Positions 23,529-35,841 of a stretch of DNA of 64,000 nucleotides are shown here, piece by piece. This stretch comes from Centropus unirufus (lineage: Eukaryota > Chordata > Aves > Cuculiformes > Centropidae). The stretch covers positions 4,281,121 through 4,345,120 of the forward strand of contig VYZI01000005.1 in the NCBI GenBank assembly GCA_013397695.1, read 5' to 3'. A program made the position numbers and the translations under genes. The notes beneath the pieces were generated by a model, which was not told where the DNA came from, did not search any database, and saw only the letters and a program-made list of their open reading frames with translations. The first letter of the stretch is position 1, and each line of letters opens with the position of its first letter.

Positions 23529-26500
23529 AGCCATGGCAGTGGTTTATAGTTATCCCAACAGAACTACAGGGTTATGTCTTTTACTTGTCCGGCCTTTTCT
23601 GAAGCAAATGCACATCCCATTTCCACTGACTTGACTGAAGCTTCATGGCACATCCAACAGTGGCATTGCACAGGATCTGGGGCACATTTCAGGCATCACA
23701 GCACACTTTTACAACACACACTAACTCTACACAGTGTTTTGGAAGAGGAAGAAATAACAATACCATGTTGAGTTTATCTGTCATGGGGATGCACAAGGGC
23801 AGCATGTGACACCTCATTTTAGGATCCAAGCGGGAAATACACTCTAACCAGTCCAAGCTAGGCCCTGGGCAGGATGGGCCTTCTCCTTGGGCTGTGTCTT
23901 GAGGCAACCAGCAACACCCACCAGAAACTAGAAATGTGCTTCATCTTTGCTGCTCCAGTGACAATCTCAAACCTAGTGCCAGGGAGCACAGCTGGATGCC
24001 TATCCTGGACAGGCTTTGAAAGTACAGGCAGGGAAGGAGGGGTGCTTGCAGGCATTCCAACCTTGGAGTTTCTGGATCTCATACCTTGCAGCTGCACGGA
24101 TACAGCATCTTTAGTTATCTCTGCCTTGGCATCTCCACAGGGCTTTGTATATTGATAATGAAATCCACGAGTCACAGAGAAAATGTCAAACCATTATCCA
24201 CTGATCACTTACTGGAAGTTACTGAAGTTATGTGAGGCAAAATATATATACGAAACAGTTAATAACAAAGGCACAGGAGAAAGGACTACTTAAAACTTGT
24301 AAACAACTAATTGTTTTGGTCGTGTGGCCGTGAAATCTTTCCAGACTATTGTCCCAAGTACAATGAACGCTGAAGATGGAAGATCTTAGAAAACTTCCAT
24401 TTTTCAAATTATTGATTCAGCATTTTACTACCATGGCAAACAGAAACGCAAACCTTGCAGGCTGAGTGCATCTGAAATGAGGGTTTGTAATGAAGATGAT
24501 GGTTTCCTAATCTGTGTATCAGGTTACTTCAGGCTATTTCGGGAGAGTCACCAATGCATAAGTAGTGGATGAAGATGGTGCACAAGGTAGTAAATCACAG
24601 TTTACGGTTATCATATGTTATGTACATTGCTGGGTGCTATCCTTCTCTTTAGGGATGCATTGGCATTACTAGTCTCCTACCAGCTGATCTCCTGGGCACT
24701 GAGTAACTCTAATGCTGGAGAGATTTCCCAGTTTCACTTGCATTGTACTTGCATAACCACTGATCATTATATCAAAAGAAAAGAAATTTCTGGTAGAAAT
24801 ATTACTTGAAAGGAAGTTTCAAATAGTCTTCTGAGAAGGAGGTTGTGCTAAAAAAAAAGTACCTATTTATGTACATGCATAGTGTGAGGATTATCACCTC
24901 TGGAAAGTACTTTGTAATGCAGTTAAGAGTGCATAACACTGTTCCACACCTCTACATGCCCCTGTGGGAATGAGTTTTGTTTCCTCTATAAACTCCTTAC
25001 TTTACTAGCAAGACAATCTGGAAGGCAGCTCCAGGCACTAAATGAGTTGCCCAAAAGCCATTACCTACATCCCCCTGAGCTTCAGAGATGCTCTATTTTC
25101 TTATTTTCAGCTTTTCACTTCTGTAAAGGAACATATTCAAGCCCAAATATTACTTACTTGCCATAGACAATCACAGCCTCACTTGGGCATAGATGCGTGT
25201 CTTTCATATTTATCCTACCTTGTCTTAGGGATAACATCTCTTGCTAGTGAAAAGCAGGGCTGAATCCATCATTAACATTCTTTACTAGAATTGAGTGCTG
25301 CTCTCCTGCTGAAGAAAACCTGGAGTCACACAATCACCTGGAAAACAAAAAAGAACACAACGTAATTTATGGACCTCTTACCAGACCTTACTAACTATAG
25401 GCTGTTTTCTTCTGCTTAGACTCAGAAAAAGTAGTATTCATAAATATTCAAGTGAAACAAGCATGCAATATCTTAAACTCTTCTGTGGTTAAAAAGTTAT
25501 TTTTAAAACTGAACGAAGCATATGTTCCAAGTGTGCATTTGCAGCAGTGAAGTACATCATACATCCAGATGCGAATCCAACCAACAAACTCCCAGTCAGG
25601 TTATTACCTCAATGCAATGCCTCATATAATATGCTTGACAACACTTTCAGCACCTGTAGCTATAGATCTGTGCCTGCCAACTTTGCCTTCATTTGTGGAG
25701 TAATTGAATTGTTCCCATGTTTCCAGAGATAGATTTTCAGATCCAATAAATTACAGGGACCAGCAGGCAATTAGAGAGCTAAATGTTGTCATTTAAATTG
25801 TATTTATTTAATCTGCAATCTTATACTTCGATCCTAGTGGGCTTTAGAGAGGGGGATGGGAATCACAGGTTATTTAAAAGATCCATGGTGCTTGACTAGG
25901 TCTAAACTGATGTAACTTTTCTTTTACATTTCTTACTGCCACGCTTTGTATTAGCCCCTTGCATGTTTCCCATTCTCATTTGACAGTGATTGACACTCTC
26001 CCTATCCTCTCTCTTGTCTTCTCCCTGTGATTTGTAAAATGCTTCAGCCCATGTTGTTCAGCCCTGAAAGGTGAGTTTGGTTAGGAAGCTGCAGGTACTG
26101 AAGCTCGGATACTTCATGTTCAAATACATTTGCACTGAAGGTTAGACACTTGCATCATCCACTTTTCCAGCCTGGGGTGATGGATAGCTAATATGCGCAG
26201 TAGCTAAATAGTAGCCCTATTTTTTTAAAGGTAACACTGCTTTTAGCTTATCTATGTTATGTTGGGCATAGTTTTACTGGCATTTCATGACACCAGGGTT
26301 ACCTTTATTCTGATAGTAGTACAGAAATACCCACAAGCTACATGATTTAATCTCTTTATGATGGCTATGCTTAAGGCAGCCCTGTAGAAAAACACAGAGT
26401 CAAATTCAGTCAAAAGACTAGTTTTTTAATAAATAAGTTTTTCATAGTTTTTCACATAAAATCAAGCTCTCTCCTCATTCCATTCTTCTCCTCCCAGCCA

Positions 26501-26832
26501 TTAAGCTCAGTCTAAAAAACTATCAGACTACTTACCATATGAGATAATCATAACTGTTTTAGGTCATATTTTAGGATGTTTTTTGTATTGAACTGAAAGA
26601 AAGCAAAATAGAAGGTAAATGAAAGGAGGAAAAACTGCTTCTTTATGTGTGAAAAAAGTCTTTCTTAGAGCCACCCAAATGGACTTGCCATTAATGTCTC
26701 ACTACACACAAGAGAACAGTTACAAACTCCCAGTGCAGACTAAAAGAGCATTTCTTCCCCTGGAATTCACCAAGGGTTTTGGAAAATGAAAAAATACAGC
26801 AAAAGACTCTCCTGAACAAGAATACGGTACAA
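23529..26832. other. Unassigned noncoding sequence
   Basis: GC-richer to about 24.2 kb, then AT-rich. Two overlapping antiparallel frames of 93 and 105 codons (23874-24155 plus, 23858-24175 minus) show no recognisable protein. A possible ancient SINE-like relic spans about 24880-25070. No other element recognised. Confidence 0.5.
24880..25070. repeat. Possible ancient MIR/CORE-SINE-like relic
   Basis: The phrase around 24889-24929 (aggattatcacctctggaaagtactttg) resembles the 'gtaaagtgctttgaga' end of old amniote tRNA-derived SINEs. 'Aaatgagttgcccaaaagcc' (about 25041-25060) resembles the 'aagtgacttgcccaaggtc' core on the opposite strand. The two halves are in an unusual relative arrangement, so this may be two separate relics or chance. 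Confidence 0.3.
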
Positions 26833-26992
26833 GAATGTGTACCAGGAATGTGGTATAGTCCCCATTGCTGGAGGTTTTCCAAATGTGCTTGGACAGGTCA
26901 CTAAATAATCTAGACTCACCCCCCTTCCTGTGAAAGGTTGAACCAGATGATCTTTTGAGGTCCCTTCCAACATAGGCAACTCAATGCTAATT
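26833..26992 (+). mobile_element. CR1 LINE 3' fragment, diverged
   Basis: 'Ccattgctggaggttttccaa' then 'gcttggacaggtcac', 'ggttgaaccagatgatct' and 'gaggtcccttccaac' (26861-26972) match the closing section of CR1 elements ('tctggagatattcaaaacc..ctggac..ttggactagatgatct..gaggtcccttccaacc'). The terminal octamer is lost or mutated ('caactcaatgct'). This subfamily differs from the 8485/23250 pair. The minus-strand frame at 26767-26979 is a shadow of it. Confidence 0.88.
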
Positions 26993-27884
26993 TACAGTAA
27001 AGAGATTAAGGGTATTAATTGGGAAGGAGAACATTTTAATATTTAAGGAAGGTTTATTTTGAGGTAGGATTGGAGGAGGGAGGCATTAACATGAAGAAAC
27101 CCATAGTCATGGCTGGAAACAGAGAAAGGAAAGATTCAGGTTATATGTCAAGAGAAGTACCAAACCTAGTATATGACAGTGACTTTTGAAATAGATCTTT
27201 AAAAAATGTAGAAACAGACGCTATGAAGAAATCTTAGGAGTAAACACCATGGGAGTGAATACCACTGAATATATCCATCTGGCTGTGTCTGTTTGGGTAC
27301 AGAAAGTGAAGACACAAGTGGTTCTTTCCATCCCTCTACCTACTGTTTTGTACTAACACGGTGGGAGGGATGCAGTCACCCTGCTATACCAGGTGCCAGT
27401 CTGACCAGGAACAACCTTATGTTCATGAAGATCTCGATTTATCATCACTGTGGGGGCCTCTCCACTAGTGTTAGGAAATAACTTGCTTTACCTTCCAGTC
27501 CCATATATTCATCTGCTGCTTGGATATTAAATAACAATGTCGTACCTTCACAGAAAGATAACTAACTCTCTGGTTTTGGCTATTTTATATCAACAGAATA
27601 GCATAGGGGGTTATCTTGCCAAAAAGAGGAAGGAGAGAGCTCATGTATCCTCAGCTTGTAAGTGAATCATATTACACCTCTTGGTAAATATACAATGGCT
27701 TATTCCTTGACAAGAAACCTATGTTCATTTTTTTTCCTGCATAATTTCCTTGTTGAGAAGGCAGGCTGTGATAAGGGCTACCTAATTTGGCATTATATGT
27801 ATTTATGACCTACAAAGCTTGATATAGACCACAGAGTGTGTGTGTGAGATAGAATGAGAGTTGGCTTAGCAGCTGAATGTCTAA
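26993..27884. other. Unassigned noncoding sequence
   Basis: No gene or repeat recognised apart from a short GT run at 27836-27846. The longest frame is 62 codons. Confidence 0.55.
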
Positions 27885-28006
27885 GAGCCAAGAAATCCTC
27901 TGTACTTATTGTACTGCTACTACCAATTTATCGGGTGGCCTTGGGCACTGTTGAAACTCAGCAAGTGTTTTGAGGTCAAAGAGTGCTGTGTGTTACTATT
28001 AAAATG
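27885..28006 (+). repeat. Probable ancient MIR/CORE-SINE relic
   Basis: Several phrases appear in the order seen in old tRNA-derived SINEs of amniotes: 'gagccaagaaatcctctgtac' (27885-27905), 'gggtggccttgggcact' (27934-27950), and 'gcaagtgttttgaggtcaaagagtgctgtgtg' (27961-27992, read in parts). The first matches the 'gagccaggaatcctgggttc' section, the second 'tgtgaccttgggcaagtc', and the third 'aaagtgctttgagatc..aaaagtgctatata'. The section between the last two is shortened. The resemblance rests on my recall of family consensus and on order, not on an alignment. Confidence 0.5.
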
Positions 28007-30889
28007 GCATAGTGAGGCTTTAATGAGGGTAAAATTGGCTACTCTGCTGAGATGGGATAACTATTGTAGACGTGAATATATATAAATACACTAATGAAGC
28101 TGAAAAGAAACCTATTTGTCTCTCTGACATGAAGTCTTGAGAATGGGCAATAACACAGTTTCAGTAAGTATTATATTAGAGAATGCATATGTTTTTGCAC
28201 ATGCCAATACTGCCATCAAAGGTAAATATCCTTTAATTCAATTTGATTTGTAATTCCTTCTGATTGAAAAGATTGTTTTAATTCCAGTGCAATTCATATA
28301 AACCAATATATTCTCAAGACATGGATGGGAACTTGGCAATGTCCTTCCCAGATAAGTGTTAAGCCAACTTTGACATTTTATATGCTTTTAATTAAATCAC
28401 TGTGATCTTTTCAGGCCAGTGTTTGGTCTGACAGTTTTTTTTTAAATTGAAAGGCAAATTATTTTAACGAATGTGCACAAAGATTAAAAAAATAATCCCT
28501 TCAGTGTTGAGACTGTATTGTCTGTTTTTTGAGTAAAACAGATGGTTCATATTGCAAATGATGCATGAATAGGACTTCCACAATGTGATGCAAATGGATC
28601 ATTGAAACTGGCATTGAACAGATGAGAAGAGGCTGATGTTTGTGGAAACTTCCTGGGCAAACATCAGCAATGAACATGTTCTTTGATTATATTTCACCAC
28701 CTTTTAAAAGGCAAAGCATGCTCAGAAAAATTCCTCAGAGAGAAAGATGTCTTTACAGTGACAGTTTTCAGGAGAATAAACCAGTTCAATAAGTCAGCTC
28801 CCAGTCCTGCTGATGATTCCCATCATCACCTTTGGCAAGTGCATTCAGTCAATCTCTCTGGGTCAACAGCAGTAACATGAAGGTCACAGCCCACCACGCT
28901 TTGTCATCTGTCTCATGTGTTCAAATCATGCATGTTTGGGGCAGATATCTTCTTCCAGTCATTGAGACAACCACTGCACACTGCAGTAATCCAGAAATTG
29001 GTAACACCTGCAAAGCAATAGTGTGATGGGAACACTATTCTCCCCTGTTTTCCTCCTTCAGAAAATGAAAATAGAGGTTTATCTCAATAAAATAGTATGC
29101 AAGAAAGGGCTCTCGTGCTTAATCGTGATACTAAAAGTGCCCAACAGCCTTGTTTTATAATGGAGCACCACAGTCACAGTGTCACTGGCTTTTCTTGCTT
29201 TTTGTGTGTGTTTGCATTCAGTGTGTATTATAGATCACAGACTCTATGGTGTTGGTTTTGCAAGAAAATGAGTTATTTATTTGGATGTCTTGGCCTGGTG
29301 GCTTAAGAGTTCCCCAAATTTATCAAATGTCTGGAGGAGCAGCTGCAACAGGTTCAGATGCAGGATGGGAGAAAGAAGCTCATGAGAAATAAGTTCCCTA
29401 AGCTTTTGTTTGTTCTTCTAGTTGCACATCAGACTATTTTGAAGATTCTGACAATAAGGATTCATTTTCCTTTGTTTATTGCACCTATCCCACATGTACC
29501 CCAGCATGGTCAAGATTTCCCTGTGACTTAAGGATCCTAGTCAGTTACCCATTCCCTCCTGGAAATCTTTCCTCTTTCCTATTCATAATTACATTGCCAA
29601 AGAACACAAAAACTTCTGTCTTAACACAGTTTTCCACTGGCTTGCTGAATATCAACATTGTCTGTGGCTGTGGATTCAGAACACATAGATGGAGAAGCCC
29701 AAGCTGGACCCTACCAGGAAGAATCTGAGAGGCCCTAATGAAGCAAGGTGCTGTCCAACATCACCAGTTGGGAAGGACAGAGAAGCCTTGTGCAGGGCTA
29801 AGAAAGGAGTGTGACAGAGCGCATGGAAGAAGGAAATCAAGAGAAATTTGAAATTACAAGGAGAAAAACAGAAGTCTTAAATGCCATTACATATTTACCA
29901 GGTTTCAGTTCTTGAACATTATACTTGCCATTCTCTCCATGACTTTACAGAGATACCCAATTCCTGTGTCAATTACTGGTTTTATGGCATGTAGGGCACA
30001 CTTACTTGTGCATGTGTGCTTAAGAGCTCACCAAATGGAAGTCACGACAGGAGGTTTGCTCCTTGCCTAATAGACAAGTCTGGTCCTGAAGAGAGCTATT
30101 TGACTGTTGTAGTAAGTGATGCACGCAAAACCCATTAAATTAAATGTTCAATACTTTGTATGTGGAATCATACCCATTTTCACAATATCTAGAATTATTC
30201 CTCTCATTTTTTCAGGGTTCTTTAGGCTAAACAATCCACGAAATCTGTAAGGAACAGGCACTCACTGCTTTTTTTTTTCAGAAGCAGGACGATAATGTAC
30301 ATTTTTGCATCTGTTTTTGTGACTCCTGGGACTTTTTCTGCTTTTAACATTATCTGGCAATGCTTCATGCTGAGTCTGCCTTTAGCAGCAGCCACTGCAC
30401 CAAGGGACCGTGCAGGCAGAATAAATATCAAGGCAGGGCTGAAAGGCTTTCCTTAATACAAATTGCTGTAGATAGGGAAAAGGGGGCATATTTTCTTAGC
30501 ACAGAAAGGGCCCCTATGGCTGCTGCTGTATGAAACCGATCCATTGTTGTATCTCTCTATTCTGGGAAGGGAAAGAAGAGCTTTTTGATATTATTTGGTT
30601 TCTGCTCTATAGTCTTCCACAGCAGTTGCCATTAGCAAAACCAGAGCCATACTCATCTGTTCAAAATATCACTACTTTTTCTGCATGCTGATTACTCAAC
30701 CAGACTGAAAGGCAGAGCTGTGTGAGTTGCAAAAGCAGGGCAACAAATCATTGTACTGAAGTGGCAATGACATGGAAAATGGAGGCAGGGCACAAGCAAT
30801 CTACTTAAGTGACCTGGAGAAGCTGTAGAGGAAAAAGAGTTATGTCTGAAAAAGAGCAATTTTCCAAAGAAAATATTTACTCATTGTTT
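28007..30889. other. Unassigned noncoding sequence with a candidate regulatory stretch
   Basis: 28.2-28.7 kb is AT-rich, free of recognisable repeats and dense in homeodomain-, POU- and forkhead-like cores (see findings). The rest, 28.7-30.9 kb, shows no gene; frames do not exceed 69 codons. Confidence 0.5.
28632..28668. repeat. 11-bp perfect inverted repeat with forkhead-like arms
   Basis: GCTGATGTTTG at 28632-28642 is the exact reverse complement of CAAACATCAGC at 28658-28668, with a 15-base spacer that contains TTCC. Each arm carries a forkhead-type RYAAACA string: ACAAACA on the minus strand of the left arm and GCAAACA on the plus strand of the right arm. Upstream within 80 bases lie TTGCAAAT (28552-28559), ATGCATGAAT (28561-28570) and a perfect ATGCAAAT octamer (28588-28595). 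The inverted repeat is certain; regulatory function is inference. Confidence 0.9.
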
Positions 30890-31392
30890 CTTAAACCCCA
30901 TCTAGACTATTGTGTCCAGCTGTGCCCCCCACTGCAATACAAGAAAGGCATTCAATGACCCAAAGTTAGTTCAGCAGAAGACCTCCAAGATGATCAGGGC
31001 AGGAGCCTTTGCCCTGTGAGGAGAGGCTGATGGAGAGGAGGCTTTTTCCAACAGGAGATGTGATGACTTTGGAGGGACTTAGCAGATGTCTGATGCCTTC
31101 ATGGATATAACTGAAAAGTTGGGGCCAGGCTGTTCATAGTGGGGCATGGCAGGTGGGTGACAGAGTCCATTTCCAGCTAGATGTAAGTAAAAACTTTTTC
31201 ACTGGAAGGACAGGAGATGAGGCTGCCCAAAAAGTCTGTATAGTCAGGCTCCATGCTGGGAGGCTTTTCAAGATGCAGCTGGATAAACCCCTGAGCAGCC
31301 TAGCCTGAATTCAGAGCTGACCTTGCTTTGAGCAGGATCTTGAGCTAGGCCTCGTGCAAATTCCCACCTGAGTTACTCCATGATCCTGACTA
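30890..31392 (+). mobile_element. CR1 LINE, 3' portion, sense orientation, diverged
   Basis: About 500 bases follow the CR1 order: 'ctattgtgtccagctgtgcc' (30907-30926), 'cagcagaagacctccaagatgatcag' (30972-30997, in parts), 'tgaggagaggctgatggag' (31017-31035), 'ggggccaggctgttcatagt' (31121-31140), 'aaaactttttcactg' (31190-31204), 'aggctgccc', 'aggcttttcaagatgcag', and a closing 'acttactccatgatcc'-like tail (about 31371-31386). It has internal deletions and no intact frame. The terminal octamer is degenerate (CCATGATCC). It is the longest of the younger CR1 copies after 8485-8998. Confidence 0.9.
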
Positions 31393-34339
31393 CCAGTGCT
31401 CCGTCACTCTAGATGTAAGGGCAGCTCTGCGTGACTTACTGCACCTCACAAAACTTGCAATCAGTAGAATAACTCCTAGCCTCAACAGGCAAATGCTCAG
31501 TCGTCCAGGCTCTGGATCCTTGCAATATTTTAATTTTCTTAAGAGAGAAACTCTGAAAAGTTGTCCTCCATAGAGCCACAGTGGTCTGAACCTGAAACAA
31601 TGCTTTGAACACAGAAGTTTTCCCCAGTTGTGGTATATTAAGCCTGAAACGTCCTACTGCCCCTTTGAGGGCATTGGTCCTCTTAGGAGTTGGCTGGTGT
31701 CAGGCGCTCTGTATGGCTTGGATAGGCCAGAAAAGCCAAAGACTGGGGTGGCAGGAGCTGTTTGAGATGCTCTTTTCTCTCATACTGTGACAGAGGAAGT
31801 GCTGTTAACCTTTTCACCACCTCTGACCCACTTCTCTCATGAAGACTCAAGGGTTACCTACTTTAAGGCTCCTTATCCAATACAGAATTAAATGTAAGCC
31901 TCTAAGTTAGTGCTATGTGACAGTGTAAAAGAGGAAGAAACAGCAGCCATCAGTTATAATTTAAGCTCTGTAGAAAATACATGAAGTAAAGAAAGTCTAG
32001 AAAAAAATGGCTGCCAGTAGTAGGACAAGAAGAACATTTTGAGCCACAGCGTAAGCAAAACAAAAAAACTAGTAGAAGCTGTGAAGTGGAAACAGAGCCA
32101 TTAACAACTATGACAGGGAAAAGAAAAAAGTCATCAATAGATATTTTTGTTCTGTACTCAGCAAAATGCAAGCGATATGCCTATGCCACCTTAAACTGTT
32201 TCCAGTCCAATGGAAAGCAAGGAAGGTGCTACCATCTCTTTAAGATGAACTTTCATCAAACATTAAAGCTGAGTAACTTGCAAGAGATACAGCCAATTTT
32301 TTCAGTCACCTGGTGATGGTGCAGTAGGAAAACTGGGTGAATATAAGTAATCACTTTGCCAGTCTGACATATGTCCCCTGCAATATAGCAGAAATTCTGA
32401 AACAAGATTTAAATAATAAAGTTGTAACTAGAGATAAAAAATGTAAAGTTTCATTACAGTAAATATGATGCTATAAAAAAAAGTTGTCAGAACTGACTGA
32501 TTTGATTGGGAATTACAGGTTTGGCCGATAAATACTGTTGTGTAGACATAAAAGGTTTCTATGGATGTGTTCTGTTTGCTGCCATAGGGTAATCTGAGTT
32601 TTAAATAAATAGCAACTGCATGGCGAGGTTGCAAAAAAAAATGAGCAATTAGTGTCAATAAAGCTTGGATAAGATGAATTTATAACTTGCTAAATAGCAG
32701 ATTGCAAAGCTGCTGCTAATATGGAATTTTCTCTGAGTCTATTTCTAGTAGCATCCCATGGAGGTATGTACTAGAAACAGTGTTGACCAACCAATTTCAT
32801 CAGTAATCCTGAAATAAATGCAACATTCCTTTTGATTTAAAACAAATCTGTGAATATCACATGTGCTAGCGGGACAGAAATAATGATGAGGAAATGCTAG
32901 CTATATTAAATATATATATAAAAAAGCTTTTTAATATGGCTGAGTTACACAAGCGTAGGCTCTAGGCTGTATCTGCAGGGATGGGGAAGCAGCAATGATG
33001 AGGAGAGTCTCAGGGTTGCCACAGTGCAAACAGAGTCCCACTGTAATGCAAGCAAATGTAATGCCTAACTACACAAACATGAAATAAACAAGCAGAAGCA
33101 GAGAAATAATTTCACTGGAACTGAAATATTGCATGAAATTTTGATGCTGGCATCTTGAAAAAGATGTTGGAAAATGAAAAAGCTCCAGAGATGATTTGAG
33201 GTCTGAAGAGGATGAGAAAATGTTTTATTCTGATAGGGCTCGATTTGTTTATTGTGAAGTGGCTCAATCACAGCTGAAGTAGGGCAAAAGGGAAAATAGA
33301 ACATACTGAATCCTTAATCTAGTGATAAAAGTTCAACAAGTAACAAGAGAAGGGGGTCAGCAAACTCGAATTTTGGAAGCCAGAAAAGGTTGTAGTAAGA
33401 GAAGATTCATCTTTTTCACTATTCTTTTTTTAACTCTATGGTATGAACCTTTGAAAGAAATTACAAAAAGGGATGGTGAATCTATTTCTGGATCTTCATC
33501 TCTGGCAAGAAGTAAATATTTTGAAAAGTGGGTTTTAGACAGCCAGAGGACATCTGGGGGCGTTAGAGGAAAAACTCCTTAATCATTAAGTTGATTAAAC
33601 AGGCAAGAGCCACTCTATGATTCTCCCTCTTCTTACCCTGCAGGTCTCAAACATGTGCAATGGATGGGCTTGTGAGAGTCATTTTATGATTTTGATTATG
33701 CTTTTCATTTAACTGCCTATGGGGTTTACCCCCAGCTGTGGGGCTGACTCTGCTGTAGCAACACTGGTCATGCTCACCATTTTTGTTGCATGTTATATGG
33801 CTATCAGAGTCTTCTTTTTCCTAAAATAGAAAAACCTTGCATGTGTCTTTCCAAGGTCTCCCCTGTGCAGAAACGAACCAGCAGGAAAATATCCTGCAAA
33901 CAGAAATTTGTTTTCTGAAAGCAGGAAGTAAGAAACTATTTGGGAAAGAAGTATGAGCCATTGTGTTTTCCCCCTAGATAGATCCCTGTCCATATAACTG
34001 AGATTGGCCTTATTACAGCCATCTCCAGCTGGCAGAAAAGTTATGTATGTACTCAATAACAGCAAACATCAATGAAATGAGCCTTCAGAGCTACCCTTAC
34101 TGTGCTTGACTCACCTTTATTGATGGAGTGGGATGCAAACTTCGTTTCCAATAGCAGCAGGCGATGGACTCAGGGCCAGCCAGGAGAGGCCGTCTCAGAT
34201 TGGGCAGAGCAAATTTTAACTGTTTCCAGGTGCCCCAAAATAACCTCTCAAGGAGCTATGGTTACAAGCGGGCAGGCAGAGCCAGTACGACTATAGGCAT
34301 TACCCAGCTGAAGTGCACTTTGTGAGTGGCACTTCATAT
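31393..34339. other. Unassigned AT-rich noncoding sequence
   Basis: No gene recognised. Frames reach 90 codons (33793-34065 minus) without family resemblance. A short AT run (TATATATATA) lies near 32909-32921. 34.08-34.32 kb is locally GC-richer. Confidence 0.55.
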
Positions 34340-34620
34340 GCCTGAATAAATAAATAAACTGCCACGGGGATGGCAGTTATCTACCTAAATGTAGGTCATC
34401 TGAGCTCCCTGGTGACTAAGGGAGGTCCCTGGTCAATAGTGTGTAGAACCCAAAGCGTGATTCAGCCCATCCTAAAATAGGCATCTAAAATAAGACAGAT
34501 ATATGCTCCCTAAAAGTGCCTTTTCTCTCCGTTGACTGTGTAGCGAGTTTGTTAAGTAGCTCAGCTACAGACATCTGCCTTCAGTCAGCTAAACCACCTT
34601 TTGGGGTCTTATGACCAACT
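34340..34620. repeat. Possible old dispersed repeat, family uncertain
   Basis: The wording of this stretch ('ttatctacctaaatgtaggtc', 'gggaggtccctggtcaatag', 'cagcccatcctaaaatagg', 'gcatctaaaataagac', 'ttaagtagctcagctac') looks like a dispersed sequence of bird genomes rather than unique DNA. I cannot name the family, and I see no terminal inverted repeats or target duplications. A decayed retroviral LTR is one option. Confidence 0.3.
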
Positions 34621-35785
34621 GGATTTCTGCCATCTGTCAGTGCTGAGAAAAAGCCCTGATGGGTCACAGTCACACTTGTCATCTACCATGAAAAGGAGCA
34701 GATGTGATTTCATTGTCTTCCACATGCACAAAATGCACGTCCACACTGGCTGATGAGCACTTACTGCAGGCAGTGAAGGGACGCAGCCCAGACTTTGATC
34801 ATCCAGCCTTTATTAGTGATCTTTGGACACCATTTATAAGTGAGTGCAAGTAATTTCTGGATTTTTTCATACTCATTACAAAGGAGGAATGATACAGCAC
34901 TGACATAAAAGGCAACAGGCTCATTCCAGTTATTAACTGAGGCCAAACCAAGAAAGCCCATTTGAAATTTGTACTAGGTGCACATGGATAAACAAGAGAG
35001 ATACAGAGATACACAGTGGGGTTTTTTCTCCTTTGCTTTCTGATTATGGACTGCATCTTAAAGTTAAGGTAGAGTTGCCACATTACCAGAACCAAAGTGC
35101 CACCAGTGGCATTACCAGATAGCTGAAGGAGTGGTGGTCTGGGTCCAGTCTCAGCTCAGTGCAGGAGGTGATAACAGCATCACTGGAAAATTTGCACAGA
35201 GCTCTCGGACTATCTGTGCTCTGGGAGATGCAGTTCTATTTTTGAAAGCTATAAAACTAGTCAAGTGTCTTGAAAGCACCTCATTATTTCATTCAATGGG
35301 AAAGATATCCTCTCCATCAGAGATGGACTGTGAAGCAGTGTAACAGAAGCCAATATTACTTCAAGGTTCCTGGCATTTGTAGTAGTTGGATAAAATTTTA
35401 TTTGAGACTATTCCCTTTCAAATGGAAGACTGTCATTACATTGTGATGGAAAAGAGGAGAGAAATTTGCACTTCACTAACAGAGCATAATCTGATACCGA
35501 AGCAAGGCCTAGGACTTGCAGATTTACACAGTTCAAATAAGTGATGAACTGCTCTTTAGAATGACAGCACCTATAAAATATCCACATGAATGCCTTAAAA
35601 ATGAATTTTTTATCATGTTGATCTGCAAATTTTGGTGGTCAGTTATGCTGTTCAGTGCATGAAATGGACTAAGAAACAAGTTGCCATGTAAATAATAGCA
35701 CGGTAGGTGACATTAGAAGCAGCCCTTCGAGAAAGTTCAAACAAAACCAGAACACCAAAAAAATTTACATGAAAAATGACCGTAG

Positions 35786-35841
35786 CTTCCTAATACAAAA
35801 GTATAAGGAAATACAAAATAATACTTCCTAATACAAAAGTA
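35786..35841. repeat. Short tandem duplication (18-base perfect copies, 38-base period)
   Basis: CTTCCTAATACAAAAGTA occurs at 35786-35803 and again at 35824-35841 with no mismatch, while the 20 bases between contain a partial third match (aatacaaaataata). The identity of the copies suggests a recent slippage event, or an assembly artefact. Confidence 0.9.

Noticed and set aside
33605..33620. CTCTATGATTCT as a CR1 3' terminus
   Set aside because: The sequence before it does not follow CR1 order, so the octamer-like string is probably chance.
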